Shown: piece by piece, positions 8,422 through 17,566 of the stretch
Layout of the letters: each line of letters begins with the position of its first letter
Position numbering within the stretch: position 1 is the stretch's first letter
Notes under the pieces: generated by a model
The model's input: only the letters and a program-made list of their open reading frames with translations
What the model was told of the DNA's origin: nothing
Database searches by the model: none
NCBI GenBank assembly: GCA_030527285.1
Contig: JAUNBC010000002.1
Span: 1 to 32,465, forward strand
DNA length: 32,465 bases
Source: Bacillota bacterium
Lineage (GTDB): Bacteria > Bacillota > Dehalobacteriia > UBA4068
Reading direction: 5' to 3'
Translations under genes and position numbers: made by a program

Positions 8422-10533
8422 TTATTCAACGATCTTGCTCAGATCGCCAATGGTCTGGGTCAGCTCGATGATCTTGTTCAGCAGGGCGATACGGTTCTCG
8501 CGCACCGCGGTATTCTCGTCCATGACCATCACCTGCTCAAAGAACTTGTCGATATACGGCGCCAGCTTGGCCTCGACCTCCAGCACCGTCTGATAATCGC
8601 CTGCCGCCAGCGCCGGCGTCACTATCGCTTCGATGCGCAATACCTGTTCGAGCAGCGCGTTCTCCGAAGCGTCCGCGAACAGCGCCGGGTCGATCTCGCG
8701 CAGCACGCGCTCGCCCTTATCGCGTGCCGAGCGCAAGATATTGGCCACGCGATTGACCGCCGCCAGCATCAGCGCAAAATCGCTGTGCCTGCGGTACTCG
8801 CTCAAGACCTGCGCGCGCTGCATCATCGCCAGCAGGCTGCCGTCACGCGCCGCCTCCGTTTCGCGCACCGCGTTGACGATATCGTAGCTGACGCCCGCTT
8901 CGGTGAGTATATTCTCGGCGCGCTGATTAAGGAAGGTGATGATATTGGCGACGCGCTCCTGGGCTCGCTCGATATCAACGCCCTTGGCGTCGGCGGCCAG
9001 CAGCTCCAGCGCATAAGGCAGCAGATCGCGGATGCGCAAATCAAGCTGATGGCGGACGATGATCTGCGCGCAGCCGACAGCGGCGCGGCGCAGCGCGTAT
9101 GGATCCTGCGAGCCGGAGGGGATCAGGCCGATGGCGAAAAAACCGGACAGGCTGTCGATCTTATCCGCCAAAGCCACGGCCACGCCGGCCTTGGTCTCGG
9201 GCAGCTCGTCGCCGGCAAAGCGCGGCAGATAATGCTCGCGTATCGCCTGCGCCACCTGACGCTCCTCGCCGGCGGCATTGGCATAATACTCGCCGATAAC
9301 GCCCTGCAGCTCGGGGAATTCATAGACCACGCGCGACGCCAGATCGGACTTGGCTAAATAGGCGGCGCGCCGGCACAGCTCGATCTCGCGCTCGCTGTAA
9401 CCGAGCTTGCCGCCGATGAAGGCGGACAGCTTGACGATACGCTCGACCTTTTGCCTGAGCGTGCCCAGCTTCTCATGGAACACCACCGCCGACAGCCCTT
9501 CGACGCGCCCGGCCATATCGTCCTTGATATCCTCGACATAGAAGAACTCCGCGTCGGCCAGACGCGCGCGCAGCACCTTCTCATTACCGGCGGCCACGAT
9601 ATCCAAATAGCGGCCGTCGCCGTTGCGCACGGTGATAAAATAAGGCAGCAACTTGCCATCCTTGCCATAGACGGGGAAATAGCGCTGCTGATCGACCATC
9701 GGCGTGGTCACCAGCTCCTCGGGTATGCTCAGATACTTTTGCTCAAAGCCGCCGTGCAGCGCCGTCGGGTACTCGACCAGATAGGTGACTTCCTCGATCA
9801 GCTCCTGGTCATGCTCGACATAGCCGCCCAAAGACGCGGCTTCTTTGTCGATCTGCGCGACGATCAGCTCGCGGCGCGCCGCCTGATCGGCGATGCAGTA
9901 ATTATCCGCTAACTTTTGCAGATACTCGGCGGGCTGCGCGATCTCGATATGCTCGGAGCCGAGCAGACGATGGCCGCGGCTGTAACGGTCAGCCGCCACG
10001 CCGGCGATCTCCAGCTCCAGCACGTCGCCGCCCAGCAGCGCTACCAGCCAGCGCACCGGACGGGCAAAGCGCACGCTATTGTAGCCCCAGCGCATCGGCT
10101 TGGGGAAATACAGCTTGTTGAACACGTTGAGCAGCAGCGGCGGCAGTAATTCGGCGGCAGGCTTGCCGATGCTCTTTTTGCGCGCGAACAGATAGGTATT
10201 GCCGGAGACGTCGCGGCGCAGCAGCTCGCTCTCGCTGACTCCTTGCCCGCGGCAAAAGCCCTCCAAGGCGCGGGTCGGCTTGCCCTCCGCGTCATAGGCC
10301 GCCTGCAGGGACGGGCCTTTTTGCTCGCTTTCCATATCGGCGGCGCGCTCGGCCAGCTGATCGACCAGCAGCGTCAGCCGGCGCGGCGTAGCGTAGATCT
10401 CCAGCCGCTGATAATCGAGGCCGGCCTCTTTGAGCGCGCTCTCGCATAGCTCGCGCATTTGCCTGACCGCCGGCGGCAGGAAGCGCGCCGGTATTTCTTC
10501 TAATCCTATCTCAAACAACAGATCCTTGGCCAT
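8422..10533 (-). CDS. glyS: Glycyl-tRNA synthetase, beta subunit
   Basis: This 703-residue protein is the large subunit of the bacterial alpha2-beta2-type glycyl-tRNA synthetase. It carries the tRNA-binding and anticodon-recognition parts. The opening KDLLFEIGLEEIPARFLPPAVRQ is diagnostic, and segments such as FHEKLGTLRQKVER and LADKIDSLSGFFAIGLIPSGSQDPYALRR are strongly conserved. Its ATG lies one base after the glyQ stop, with a GGGAGG site inside the glyQ end, so the two subunits are translationally close and presumably made in balance. The length is normal (about 690 residues in the family). Confidence 0.98.
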   Translation of the reverse strand: MAKDLLFEIGLEEIPARFLPPAVRQMRELCESALKEAGLDYQRLEIYATPRRLTLLVDQLAERAADMESEQKGPSLQAAYDAEGKPTRALEGFCRGQGVSESELLRRDVSGNTYLFARKKSIGKPAAELLPPLLLNVFNKLYFPKPMRWGYNSVRFARPVRWLVALLGGDVLELEIAGVAADRYSRGHRLLGSEHIEIAQPAEYLQKLADNYCIADQAARRELIVAQIDKEAASLGGYVEHDQELIEEVTYLVEYPTALHGGFEQKYLSIPEELVTTPMVDQQRYFPVYGKDGKLLPYFITVRNGDGRYLDIVAAGNEKVLRARLADAEFFYVEDIKDDMAGRVEGLSAVVFHEKLGTLRQKVERIVKLSAFIGGKLGYSEREIELCRRAAYLAKSDLASRVVYEFPELQGVIGEYYANAAGEERQVAQAIREHYLPRFAGDELPETKAGVAVALADKIDSLSGFFAIGLIPSGSQDPYALRRAAVGCAQIIVRHQLDLRIRDLLPYALELLAADAKGVDIERAQERVANIITFLNQRAENILTEAGVSYDIVNAVRETEAARDGSLLAMMQRAQVLSEYRRHSDFALMLAAVNRVANILRSARDKGERVLREIDPALFADASENALLEQVLRIEAIVTPALAAGDYQTVLEVEAKLAPYIDKFFEQVMVMDENTAVRENRIALLNKIIELTQTIGDLSKIVE

Positions 10534-10534
10534 G

Positions 10535-11446
10535 TTAATCCTCCCGCTTATCTAACTGTAATTGCGCGCGCAGGGCGGCGTCCTTGACTAATGGATAGCC
10601 CAAGCTCTCGCGCTGCTCCATATAGGCCTCGGCGCAGGCGCGCGCCAAATGCCGTACCCGCGCGATATAGCTTTGCCGCTCGGTGACGGAAATAGCGGAG
10701 CGCGCATCCAGCAGGTTGAAGGTATGCGAGCATTTGAGCGTATAATCATAGGCCGGCTGCGGCAGCTTGAGCTCGACGATGCGCAGCGCCTCTTTTTCGT
10801 ACATTTCAAACAGCTTGAACAGCATATCGGTATCGGCATGCTCAAAGTTGTAATGCGAATAATCGACCTCGTTTTGATGATGCACGTCGCCATAGCTGAT
10901 CTCGCCTACCCAGTTGATATCGTAGACGCTGTCCACCTCTTGAATGAACATCGCCAGCCGCTCGATGCCATAGGTGATCTCACCGGCTACCGGATGACAG
11001 TCGAAACCGCCGAATTGCTGGAAATAGGTGAATTGGGTGATCTCCATGCCGTCCAGCCAGACCTCCCAACCCAGACCCCATGCGCCCAAGGTCGGGCTTT
11101 CCCAGTTATCCTCGACGAAGCGAATATCATGCTGCTCCGGCTTGATGCCGATCTTTTCCAGCGATTGCAGATACAGCTCCTGAATATTATCCGGCGAGGG
11201 CTTGAGCAGCACCTGATACTGATAATAATGCTGCAGGCGGTTGGGATTATCTCCGTAACGGCCGTCGGTAGGACGGCGCGAAGGCTCGACGTAGGCGGCG
11301 TTCCACGGCTCCGGCCCCAAAGAGCGCAAAGCGGTGGCCGGGTTCATCGTGCCCGCGCCCTTTTCCGTGTCATAAGGCTGGACGATGATGCAGCCCTGCT
11401 CGCCCCAAAACTTGTTCAAAGCCAAAATGATATCCTGAAAATTCAT
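10535..11446 (-). CDS. glyQ: Glycyl-tRNA synthetase, alpha subunit
   Basis: This 303-residue protein is the class II catalytic subunit that forms glycyl-adenylate. It shows the family-specific [53 protein letters not shown] region and the [24 protein letters not shown] block. The ATG has a GAGGAG site. It is the first gene of the glyQ-glyS pair. The leader upstream is only about 35-40 nt from the predicted promoter, too short for the T-box riboswitch that often controls glycyl-tRNA synthetase genes in Firmicutes. Confidence 0.98.
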   Translation of the reverse strand: MNFQDIILALNKFWGEQGCIIVQPYDTEKGAGTMNPATALRSLGPEPWNAAYVEPSRRPTDGRYGDNPNRLQHYYQYQVLLKPSPDNIQELYLQSLEKIGIKPEQHDIRFVEDNWESPTLGAWGLGWEVWLDGMEITQFTYFQQFGGFDCHPVAGEITYGIERLAMFIQEVDSVYDINWVGEISYGDVHHQNEVDYSHYNFEHADTDMLFKLFEMYEKEALRIVELKLPQPAYDYTLKCSHTFNLLDARSAISVTERQSYIARVRHLARACAEAYMEQRESLGYPLVKDAALRAQLQLDKRED

Positions 11447-11488
11447 AGACAGTTCTCCTCATATATTAAATGTGCCCGAAGTCCGTAA

Positions 11489-11517
11489 ATTATCTATATT
11501 CTACCATTAACGCAAAA
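11489..11517 (-). promoter_or_regulatory. Candidate promoter of glyQ-glyS
   Basis: On the minus strand TTTTGC (11512-11517), 17 bases, then GATAAT (11489-11494), close to the glyQ start. The -35 area shares the block TTGCnTTAATGGTA with the ppdK promoter. The boxes are weaker than those of other promoters here. The rest of the 116-bp mtaB-glyQ gap shows no gene and no clear terminator. Confidence 0.5.
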
Positions 11518-11562
11518 CCCCTGCCATGGCGGTAAATGAAGTGCGCATCAAGCATAGCCGTA

Positions 11563-12852
11563 TCAAGCGCCGCTTGGACGCACGATCAGGCCATGCCCGC
11601 ACGCCCTCTCGCCGACGACCTCATAGGCCGCCCGCAGTTCGCCGTCCGGCAGCGGCAGCAGCAGCGGCAGATAATTGCCGCTATGGCCGCTGATATAATC
11701 ACAGCCGTCGATGTTTACCGGCTGCTCCGTCAGCAGCTCCAACTTGCGGCCGATGAAGCGCTCGACATAAGCGCGCTCCGTCTCGGCGCAGACGGCGCTG
11801 ATGCGCGCCGCCCGCTCCGCCTTGAGCGCGGCGCTGAGCTGGCAGGGCAAAGCCGCGGCGCGCGTACCGGCGCGGCGCGAATAGGGGAACACATGCGCCA
11901 AGGCAAAGGCGCATTGCCGCACGAAGGCCAGCGTCTGCGCATGCTCGTCCTCGCTCTCGCCCGGATAACCGGCGATGATATCGCTGCTGACGGCGATATC
12001 CGCATCCCAAGCGCGCAGCCGCGCCAGCAGCTCCGCGTACTGCGCCGTCGTATAACGCCGCCCCATCGCCGCCAGCGTCGCGTCGCAGCCGGCTTGCAGC
12101 GGAATATGCAGATGGCGGCATAGCTTGGGCTGCCGCTCAAGCTGCCGCAGCAGTTGCGGCGTGAATTGCTGCGGCTCGATCGAGCCGAGGCGCAGCCGGT
12201 GCAGCTCGGGCAGCGCGCACAGCGCGTCGATCAGCGCCGGCAGATCCTCGCCGTACGCGCCAATATGGATGCCCGAAAGCACGATCTCGCCATGGCTGCG
12301 CGCCAGCTGCCGCGCCTTGTCCACGGCCTGAGCCAAGGGCAGCGAGCGCACCGGCCCGCGTACATAAGGCACGATGCAATAATGGCAGAATTGCCCGCAG
12401 CCGTCCTCGATCTTCAAATAAGCGCGAGCGCGGCTCTGCCGGCTGACGCTGAATATATCGGCAAACTCGGTGACGGCGGCGATGTCGCCGACCGCGCTTT
12501 GCCGCCCCGCTCCGGCCAACGCCTGCTCCGCTAATTGCGGTAATTGCGCGCGCTCGGCCACGCCGGCGACGATATCCACGCCCGCGATGGCGGCCAGCTC
12601 CTGCGGCGCGCGCTGCGCATAGCAGCCGCATACCGCCAGCACGCTGTCCGGATGCTCACGGCGCAGGCGGCGTATCTGCGCCCGCGCCTTCTTATCGGCG
12701 ACATTGGTGACGGTGCAGGTATTGACGATCAGCAGCCGCGGCGCAGCCTTGTCCTCCGTCCAGCCGCGCTCGGCAAAAAGGGCGGCTATCGCGCCGCCCT
12801 CTTCCTGATTGACCTTGCAGCCGAAATTGAAAACAGCAAAACTCTTATCCAT
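11563..12852 (-). CDS. mtaB: tRNA N6-threonylcarbamoyladenosine (t6A37) methylthiotransferase
   Basis: This 429-residue radical SAM enzyme adds a methylthio group to t6A at position 37 of ANN-decoding tRNAs, giving ms2t6A. The N-terminal methylthiotransferase domain holds cluster cysteines C12, C46 and C77. The radical SAM cluster is bound by C152, C156 and C159 in CGQFCHYC. A C-terminal TRAM-like RNA-binding segment follows. The sequence GCKVNQEE and NTCTVTNVADKKAR identify the MtaB branch rather than MiaB or RimO. It starts 32 bp after the prmA stop and is the last gene of the heat-shock cluster. In many Firmicutes rsmE lies between prmA and mtaB; it is missing here. Confidence 0.93.
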   Translation of the reverse strand: MDKSFAVFNFGCKVNQEEGGAIAALFAERGWTEDKAAPRLLIVNTCTVTNVADKKARAQIRRLRREHPDSVLAVCGCYAQRAPQELAAIAGVDIVAGVAERAQLPQLAEQALAGAGRQSAVGDIAAVTEFADIFSVSRQSRARAYLKIEDGCGQFCHYCIVPYVRGPVRSLPLAQAVDKARQLARSHGEIVLSGIHIGAYGEDLPALIDALCALPELHRLRLGSIEPQQFTPQLLRQLERQPKLCRHLHIPLQAGCDATLAAMGRRYTTAQYAELLARLRAWDADIAVSSDIIAGYPGESEDEHAQTLAFVRQCAFALAHVFPYSRRAGTRAAALPCQLSAALKAERAARISAVCAETERAYVERFIGRKLELLTEQPVNIDGCDYISGHSGNYLPLLLPLPDGELRAAYEVVGERACGHGLIVRPSGA

Positions 12853-12884
12853 AGCAGCTCCGGCGGCGCAACGTACGCCGCGCT

Positions 12885-13829
12885 TTATTCATAGGCGGCC
12901 ACCGCCGCAAAGCTCACCCATTCGTCCTTCCGCCGTCCGCCGATGATCGCCAAACCGGCATTGACCAGCGCCTGCGCCACCGTCCCCGAGTATTGCTCCA
13001 ATACGCCGGAGCAGATGAACGTACCGCCCGGCGCCATGAAGCGGCTCACCACCCGCGCCAAGTCGCATAGCACCGGCGCGGTGATATTAGCCATCACCAG
13101 CTGGCATTTGTCGCGGCGCAACCGCCTTTGCAGCCGCTCGTCGGCTAAAAAATCGCTGATATATACGTCGCAGCTATCGGCGGGCAGCTGATTGATGCGC
13201 AAATGCTCGGCCACCGTATCCGCGCTGTGCTCGTCAATATCTATAGCCACGGCATGCGCCGCGCCGGCCTTCAACGCCGCCACCGCCAAGATGCCGGAGC
13301 CGCAGCCGATGTCCATGACGCTATGCCCCGACTCGAGGTACTGCTCGATCAGCTCCAGCATCATCGCCGTCGATTGATGCTGGCCGGTGCCAAAGGACAG
13401 CCCGGGCGCGACGTTGATCGCCGTGCGCTGCCCCTCGTACTCCTGCCACCACGGCTTGACCAGCCAGTTCTTGCCGATCTCCAGCGGGCGGAAGGCTTTT
13501 TTCCATTCGCTTTGCCAGTCGATATCGTCGATCAGCGACTGCGCGAGCGTATATTGCGGCTGTCCTGCCAGCTCGGCGGCTATCGCCGCCGCCGCCGCGC
13601 GACCCGTCTCGTCGTCGGCAAACAGGCAGCGCAGCGTCTGCCGGCTGTCGTCGATGGGCTGCCCGTCGAATACCGAGGCGTCCCAATCTCCGGCCTGCAA
13701 ATGCCGCTTGACCAGCGCCGGATCGTCGATCTCCACGCCGCTCGCGCCATAATGAAACAGCAAAGCCGCCAGCAGCTCATCGCTGCCCGCGGGTGCCGTG
13801 ATCTTCAATTCGATCAATCGCTCGTTCAT
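12885..13829 (-). CDS. prmA: Ribosomal protein L11 methyltransferase
   Basis: This SAM-dependent enzyme methylates ribosomal protein L11. The C-terminal Rossmann domain shows the SAM-binding VMDIGCGSGILAVAALKAGA motif (about residues 171-185), then VAIDID, and the NITAPVLCDL active-site-like segment. The N-terminal part is the L11-recognition domain. Two ATGs are adjacent at 13832 and 13829; the second has the better spacing to the AGAGG site and gives MNERLIELKIT, 314 residues. The gene follows dnaJ by 36 bp, a conserved Firmicutes order, so it is likely transcribed from the hrcA promoter. Confidence 0.95.
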   Translation of the reverse strand: MNERLIELKITAPAGSDELLAALLFHYGASGVEIDDPALVKRHLQAGDWDASVFDGQPIDDSRQTLRCLFADDETGRAAAAAIAAELAGQPQYTLAQSLIDDIDWQSEWKKAFRPLEIGKNWLVKPWWQEYEGQRTAINVAPGLSFGTGQHQSTAMMLELIEQYLESGHSVMDIGCGSGILAVAALKAGAAHAVAIDIDEHSADTVAEHLRINQLPADSCDVYISDFLADERLQRRLRRDKCQLVMANITAPVLCDLARVVSRFMAPGGTFICSGVLEQYSGTVAQALVNAGLAIIGGRRKDEWVSFAAVAAYE

Positions 13830-13865
13830 CATTACCTCTTTTTGCTGATAACGGAACGCCGCCGT

Positions 13866-14993
13866 CTACTTAAACATCTTACCGAACAATCCGCCGCCTT
13901 TTTTATCGTCGTTGTCGCGCTCCGCCGGCAGCTCGCCGAGCTGACGCAGCAGCTCCTTTTGCTGCTCGGAAAGCTTGGTCGGGGTCAGGACCTTTACCTT
14001 GACGTGCTGATCTCCGCGCCCATAGCCGCGCAGCTTGGGAAAGCCGCGCCCGCGCAGGCGGAAGGTGGTGCCGGTCTGCGTGCCCTCGGGTATATTCAGT
14101 TTGACCTTGCCCTCCAAGGTCGGTACGTCTATCTCCGTGCCCAAGGCGGCCTCGGAGAAGGACAACGGGAATTCGCACAGCACATTGTCGCCGTCGCGCC
14201 GGAAGAATTTATGCGGTTTTACCTTGATGTAAATATACAGATCGCCAAAGGGGCCGCCATTAGCGCCGCCGTCGCCTTCGCCGGCCATGCGCAGGCGCGA
14301 GCCGGTATCCACGCCCGGCGGTATCTTGACCTTGAGCGTGCGGCTGTTGCGCTGCCGCCCTGAGCCGGAGCATTGCGGGCAGGGCTCCTTGATGATACTG
14401 CCCGTTCCATGACAGGTCGGGCAATCGCGCACGGTCTGGAACTGGCCAAACGGCGTGCTCTGCGTCGTGCGCACCCGTCCGGTGCCGCCGCAGGCCGCGC
14501 ATTTTTCGCGGCTGGTGCCGCGCTTGGCGCCGCTGCCGCCGCAATGCTCGCAAGCCTCCATCCGTGAGACGGAGATCTCCTTTTCCACGCCCTTGGCCGC
14601 TTCCTCAAAGGTCACGGATATATCGGCGCGCAGATCGCTGCCGGCTTGCGGCGCATTAGGGTCGCGCGCTTGCGCGCCGCCGAAGCCGCCGCCGAAGAAG
14701 GTCTCGAAAATATCGCCGAAGCCGCCCGCGCCGCCGAAGCCGCCGCCAAAGCCGCCATAGCCCGCGCCCGGGTCATTGTGGCCGAACTGGTCATAACGGG
14801 CGCGCAGATTATCATCCGACAATACCGAATAAGCCTCCGATACTTCCTTGAATTTCTCCTCGGCGGTCTTGGAATCCGGGTTCAGGTCGGGATGATACTG
14901 CTTGGCCATTTTTTTATAGGCCTTTTTTATCTCCTCGGCGCTGGCGTCGCGCGAGACGCCCAGCACCTGATAATAATCTCGTTTATCTGCCAT
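13866..14993 (-). CDS. dnaJ: Chaperone DnaJ (Hsp40)
   Basis: This 375-residue co-chaperone delivers substrates to DnaK and stimulates its ATPase. The J domain contains the essential H34-P35-D36 motif. A Gly/Phe-rich linker follows (about residues 75-115). The zinc domain has all four repeats: [24 protein letters not shown] and CPQCSGSG. The C-terminal substrate-binding domains are complete, so this is a type I DnaJ. The ATG has a GAGGG site. The 68-bp gap from dnaK contains a GC-rich hairpin (15044-15059, 6-bp stem) that may affect mRNA processing. Confidence 0.98.
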   Translation of the reverse strand: MADKRDYYQVLGVSRDASAEEIKKAYKKMAKQYHPDLNPDSKTAEEKFKEVSEAYSVLSDDNLRARYDQFGHNDPGAGYGGFGGGFGGAGGFGDIFETFFGGGFGGAQARDPNAPQAGSDLRADISVTFEEAAKGVEKEISVSRMEACEHCGGSGAKRGTSREKCAACGGTGRVRTTQSTPFGQFQTVRDCPTCHGTGSIIKEPCPQCSGSGRQRNSRTLKVKIPPGVDTGSRLRMAGEGDGGANGGPFGDLYIYIKVKPHKFFRRDGDNVLCEFPLSFSEAALGTEIDVPTLEGKVKLNIPEGTQTGTTFRLRGRGFPKLRGYGRGDQHVKVKVLTPTKLSEQQKELLRQLGELPAERDNDDKKGGGLFGKMFK

Positions 14994-15061
14994 GATACCC
15001 TCGTTGAAGCGGCTCAGGCGGACGGCGGCGGCCTATACCGCGCGCCGCCCGCCGGCGGCCG

Positions 15062-16915
15062 TTATTTATCGTCCTTGACCTCGTAATCCGCGTCGACAAC
15101 GCCGTCGTCGGCCGGCTGTTCGCCGGCATAGCCGCCGCCGAAATCGTTCGCGCCGTTGGCCTGCTGCTCGGCCTGCTGCTGCGCCGCCGCCTCGCCATAA
15201 ATGCGCTCGGTGATCTTATACAGAGCCTCGGCCAGCGCCTTGGTCTTTTCGTCGATCAGATTGCTGTCGTCGCCGGCCAAAGCATTGGTCAGCTCGCTGC
15301 GCGCCGCCTCAACGGCGGTCTTTTCTTCTTCTTTGACCTTATCGCCCAGCTCCTTGAGCGAGCGCTCCGATTGATAAAGCAGGCTGTCGCCCTGATTGCG
15401 GATCTCGATATTCTTCTTCTTCTCCTCGTCCTCGGCGGCGAAACGCTCCGCGTCGGCCATCATGCGGTCGATCTCGCTGTCGGAGAGGCCGGAGCTGGCG
15501 GTGATGGTGATATCCTGCTGCTTGCCGGTGCCCAGATCCTTGGCCGAGACGTGGACGATGCCATTGGCGTCGATATCGAAGCGCACCTCGATCTGCGGCA
15601 CGCCGCGCGGCGCGGGCGCGATGCCGGTGAGATTGAAGCGGCCCAGCGTCTTGTTATCGGCAGCCATCTGCCGCTCGCCCTGCAAAACGTGGATATCTAC
15701 CGAGGGCTGATTATCGGCGGCGGTGGAGAAGATCTGGCTCTTTTGCGTGGGAATGGTGGTGTTGCGGTCGATCAGGCGGGTAAATACGCCGCCCAAGGTC
15801 TCGATGCCGAGGCTGAGCGGAGTAACGTCGAGCAGCAGCACGTCCTTGACCTCTTTATTCAGGATACCGCCCTGGATAGCCGCGCCCAAAGCCACGCATT
15901 CATCGGGGTTGATGCCCTTATGCGGCTCTTTGCCGATGAGATTTTTGATCGCCGTCTGCACCGCCGGTATGCGCGTCGAACCGCCGACCAGCAGCACGCG
16001 GTCGATATCATTGGCGCTCAAGCCCGCGTCCTTCATCGCCTGCCGCGTCGGCCCGACGGTCTTTTCCACCAAATCGGCGGTCAGCTCATCGAATTTAGCC
16101 CGGGTCAGAACCACGTCCAAATGCTTGGGCTCGCCGTTTTGCTGGGTGATGAAGGGTAAATTGATATTGCTGGTCATCATGCCGGACAGCTCGCATTTAG
16201 CTTTTTCCGCCGCCTCGCGCAGACGCTGCATCGCCATCTTATCGGCGGCCAGGTCCACGCCGTCGCTGGCGCGGAATTCCTTGACCAGATAATCGACGAT
16301 GCGCTGATCGAAGTCATCGCCGCCAAGGAAGTTGTTGCCGGAGGTCGCCTTGACCTGAAACACGCCCTCGTCCAGCTCTAAGATCGACACGTCGAAGGTG
16401 CCGCCGCCCAAGTCGAATACCAGCACCGTATGCTCCTCGCTCTTATCAAGGCCATACGCCAGCGCCGCCGCGGTCGGCTCATTGATGATACGCAATACCT
16501 CCAGACCGGCGATCTTGCCCGCGTCCTTGGTCGCCTGACGCTGCGAGTCAGAAAAATAGGCGGGTACGGTGATAACAGCCTGCGTTACCGCCTCGCCCAG
16601 ATAGGCCTCGGCGTCGTTCTTGAGCTTTTGCAGGATAAAGGCGGATATCTCCGGCGGCTGATACTCCTTGCCGCCCATTTTTACCGCTACTTTCTTGCCC
16701 ATCTGCCGCTTGATCGACATTACGGTATTATCGGGATTAGTGACCGCCTGACGCTTCGCCACCTGACCGATCAACCGCTCGCCCTTGGCGAACGCCACCA
16801 CCGACGGCGTGGTACGCGCGCCTTCGGGATTGGGGATAACTATGGCCTCGCCGCCTTCCATGACGGCGACGCAGGAATTGGTCGTGCCTAAGTCGATGCC
16901 TATAACCTTACCCAT
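15062..16915 (-). CDS. dnaK: Chaperone DnaK (Hsp70)
   Basis: This 617-residue ATP-dependent chaperone begins with the ATPase domain, with [14 protein letters not shown] at the N-terminus, [30 protein letters not shown] and LVGGSTRIP. The substrate-binding domain follows with the [15 protein letters not shown] and NTTIPT segments. A helical lid and a Gln/Gly-rich tail end in [10 protein letters not shown]. The ATG is preceded by AAGGAGG. It lies third in the hrcA-grpE-dnaK-dnaJ order. Confidence 0.99.
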   Translation of the reverse strand: MGKVIGIDLGTTNSCVAVMEGGEAIVIPNPEGARTTPSVVAFAKGERLIGQVAKRQAVTNPDNTVMSIKRQMGKKVAVKMGGKEYQPPEISAFILQKLKNDAEAYLGEAVTQAVITVPAYFSDSQRQATKDAGKIAGLEVLRIINEPTAAALAYGLDKSEEHTVLVFDLGGGTFDVSILELDEGVFQVKATSGNNFLGGDDFDQRIVDYLVKEFRASDGVDLAADKMAMQRLREAAEKAKCELSGMMTSNINLPFITQQNGEPKHLDVVLTRAKFDELTADLVEKTVGPTRQAMKDAGLSANDIDRVLLVGGSTRIPAVQTAIKNLIGKEPHKGINPDECVALGAAIQGGILNKEVKDVLLLDVTPLSLGIETLGGVFTRLIDRNTTIPTQKSQIFSTAADNQPSVDIHVLQGERQMAADNKTLGRFNLTGIAPAPRGVPQIEVRFDIDANGIVHVSAKDLGTGKQQDITITASSGLSDSEIDRMMADAERFAAEDEEKKKNIEIRNQGDSLLYQSERSLKELGDKVKEEEKTAVEAARSELTNALAGDDSNLIDEKTKALAEALYKITERIYGEAAAQQQAEQQANGANDFGGGYAGEQPADDGVVDADYEVKDDK

Positions 16916-16956
16916 TAAGAATGCCTCCTTATATGATCACATTTGTTATCTGTATT

Positions 16957-16980
16957 ATTAACGGAAACAGCGCCGTTAAT
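16957..16980 (-). other. Hairpin between grpE and dnaK
   Basis: Positions 16957-16964 and 16973-16980 are perfect 8-bp complementary arms (ATTAACGG and its complement) around an 8-base loop, immediately after the grpE stop. No T-tract follows on the minus strand, so it is not a classical terminator. It could stabilise or direct processing of the mRNA; this is inference. Confidence 0.4.
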
Positions 16981-16983
16981 CTC

Positions 16984-17553
16984 TTAATTGTAAACCTGCA
17001 CAACGGCCGCGCGCAGCAGCTTATCATGCAGCATATAGCCCTTTTGCAGCACCATCGCCACCTTGCCCCGCTCCTCCTCCAGCTCGGCGGGCAGCTGCGC
17101 CACCGCCTGATGGAATTGCGGATCGAATTCCGCGCCCGCAGCCTCGATCTCGCTCATACCGGCGGCGCTCAACACCGCCAGCAGCTGCTTGCGTATCAAT
17201 TCCACGCCGGCTTTATCGGCCTCGCCGGTCATGGCCGCCAGCGCGCGCTCAAAATTGTCCAGCACCGGCAATAGCTGTTCGATCAAAGCGGCGGCGGCAG
17301 TCTGCGTTTGCAGCTCGCGTTCGGCAGCCGAGCGGCGGCGGTAATTGTCAAAGTCCGCCTGCAGGCGCAAAAAGCGCTGTTCGGCCTCGCCGTCCTCCTG
17401 CTGACGCTTGTTCAGCTCGGCGATCAATTCATCGTTCTCCGTTTGCAGCGCCGCGATGATCTGCTCCGGGCTTATCGCCGCTTTCGTTTCCTCCGCCGGC
17501 TGCTCCGTTTGCTGCTGCTGCTCATCGGTCATTGTCTGCTTGCTCTCGCTCAT
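16984..17553 (-). CDS. grpE: Nucleotide exchange factor GrpE
   Basis: This 189-residue protein releases ADP from DnaK. The N-terminal third is Glu/Gln-rich and low in complexity, followed by a long coiled-coil dimerisation helix with the family pattern RFLRLQADFDNYRRR. The C-terminal beta domain includes FDPQFHQAVAQLP and VLQKGYMLHDKLLRAAVVQVYN, ending as the family usually does. The ATG has a GAGGTGA site. The gene starts 13 bp after hrcA. Confidence 0.97.
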   Translation of the reverse strand: MSESKQTMTDEQQQQTEQPAEETKAAISPEQIIAALQTENDELIAELNKRQQEDGEAEQRFLRLQADFDNYRRRSAAERELQTQTAAAALIEQLLPVLDNFERALAAMTGEADKAGVELIRKQLLAVLSAAGMSEIEAAGAEFDPQFHQAVAQLPAELEEERGKVAMVLQKGYMLHDKLLRAAVVQVYN

Positions 17554-17566
17554 CAGCTCACCTCGG

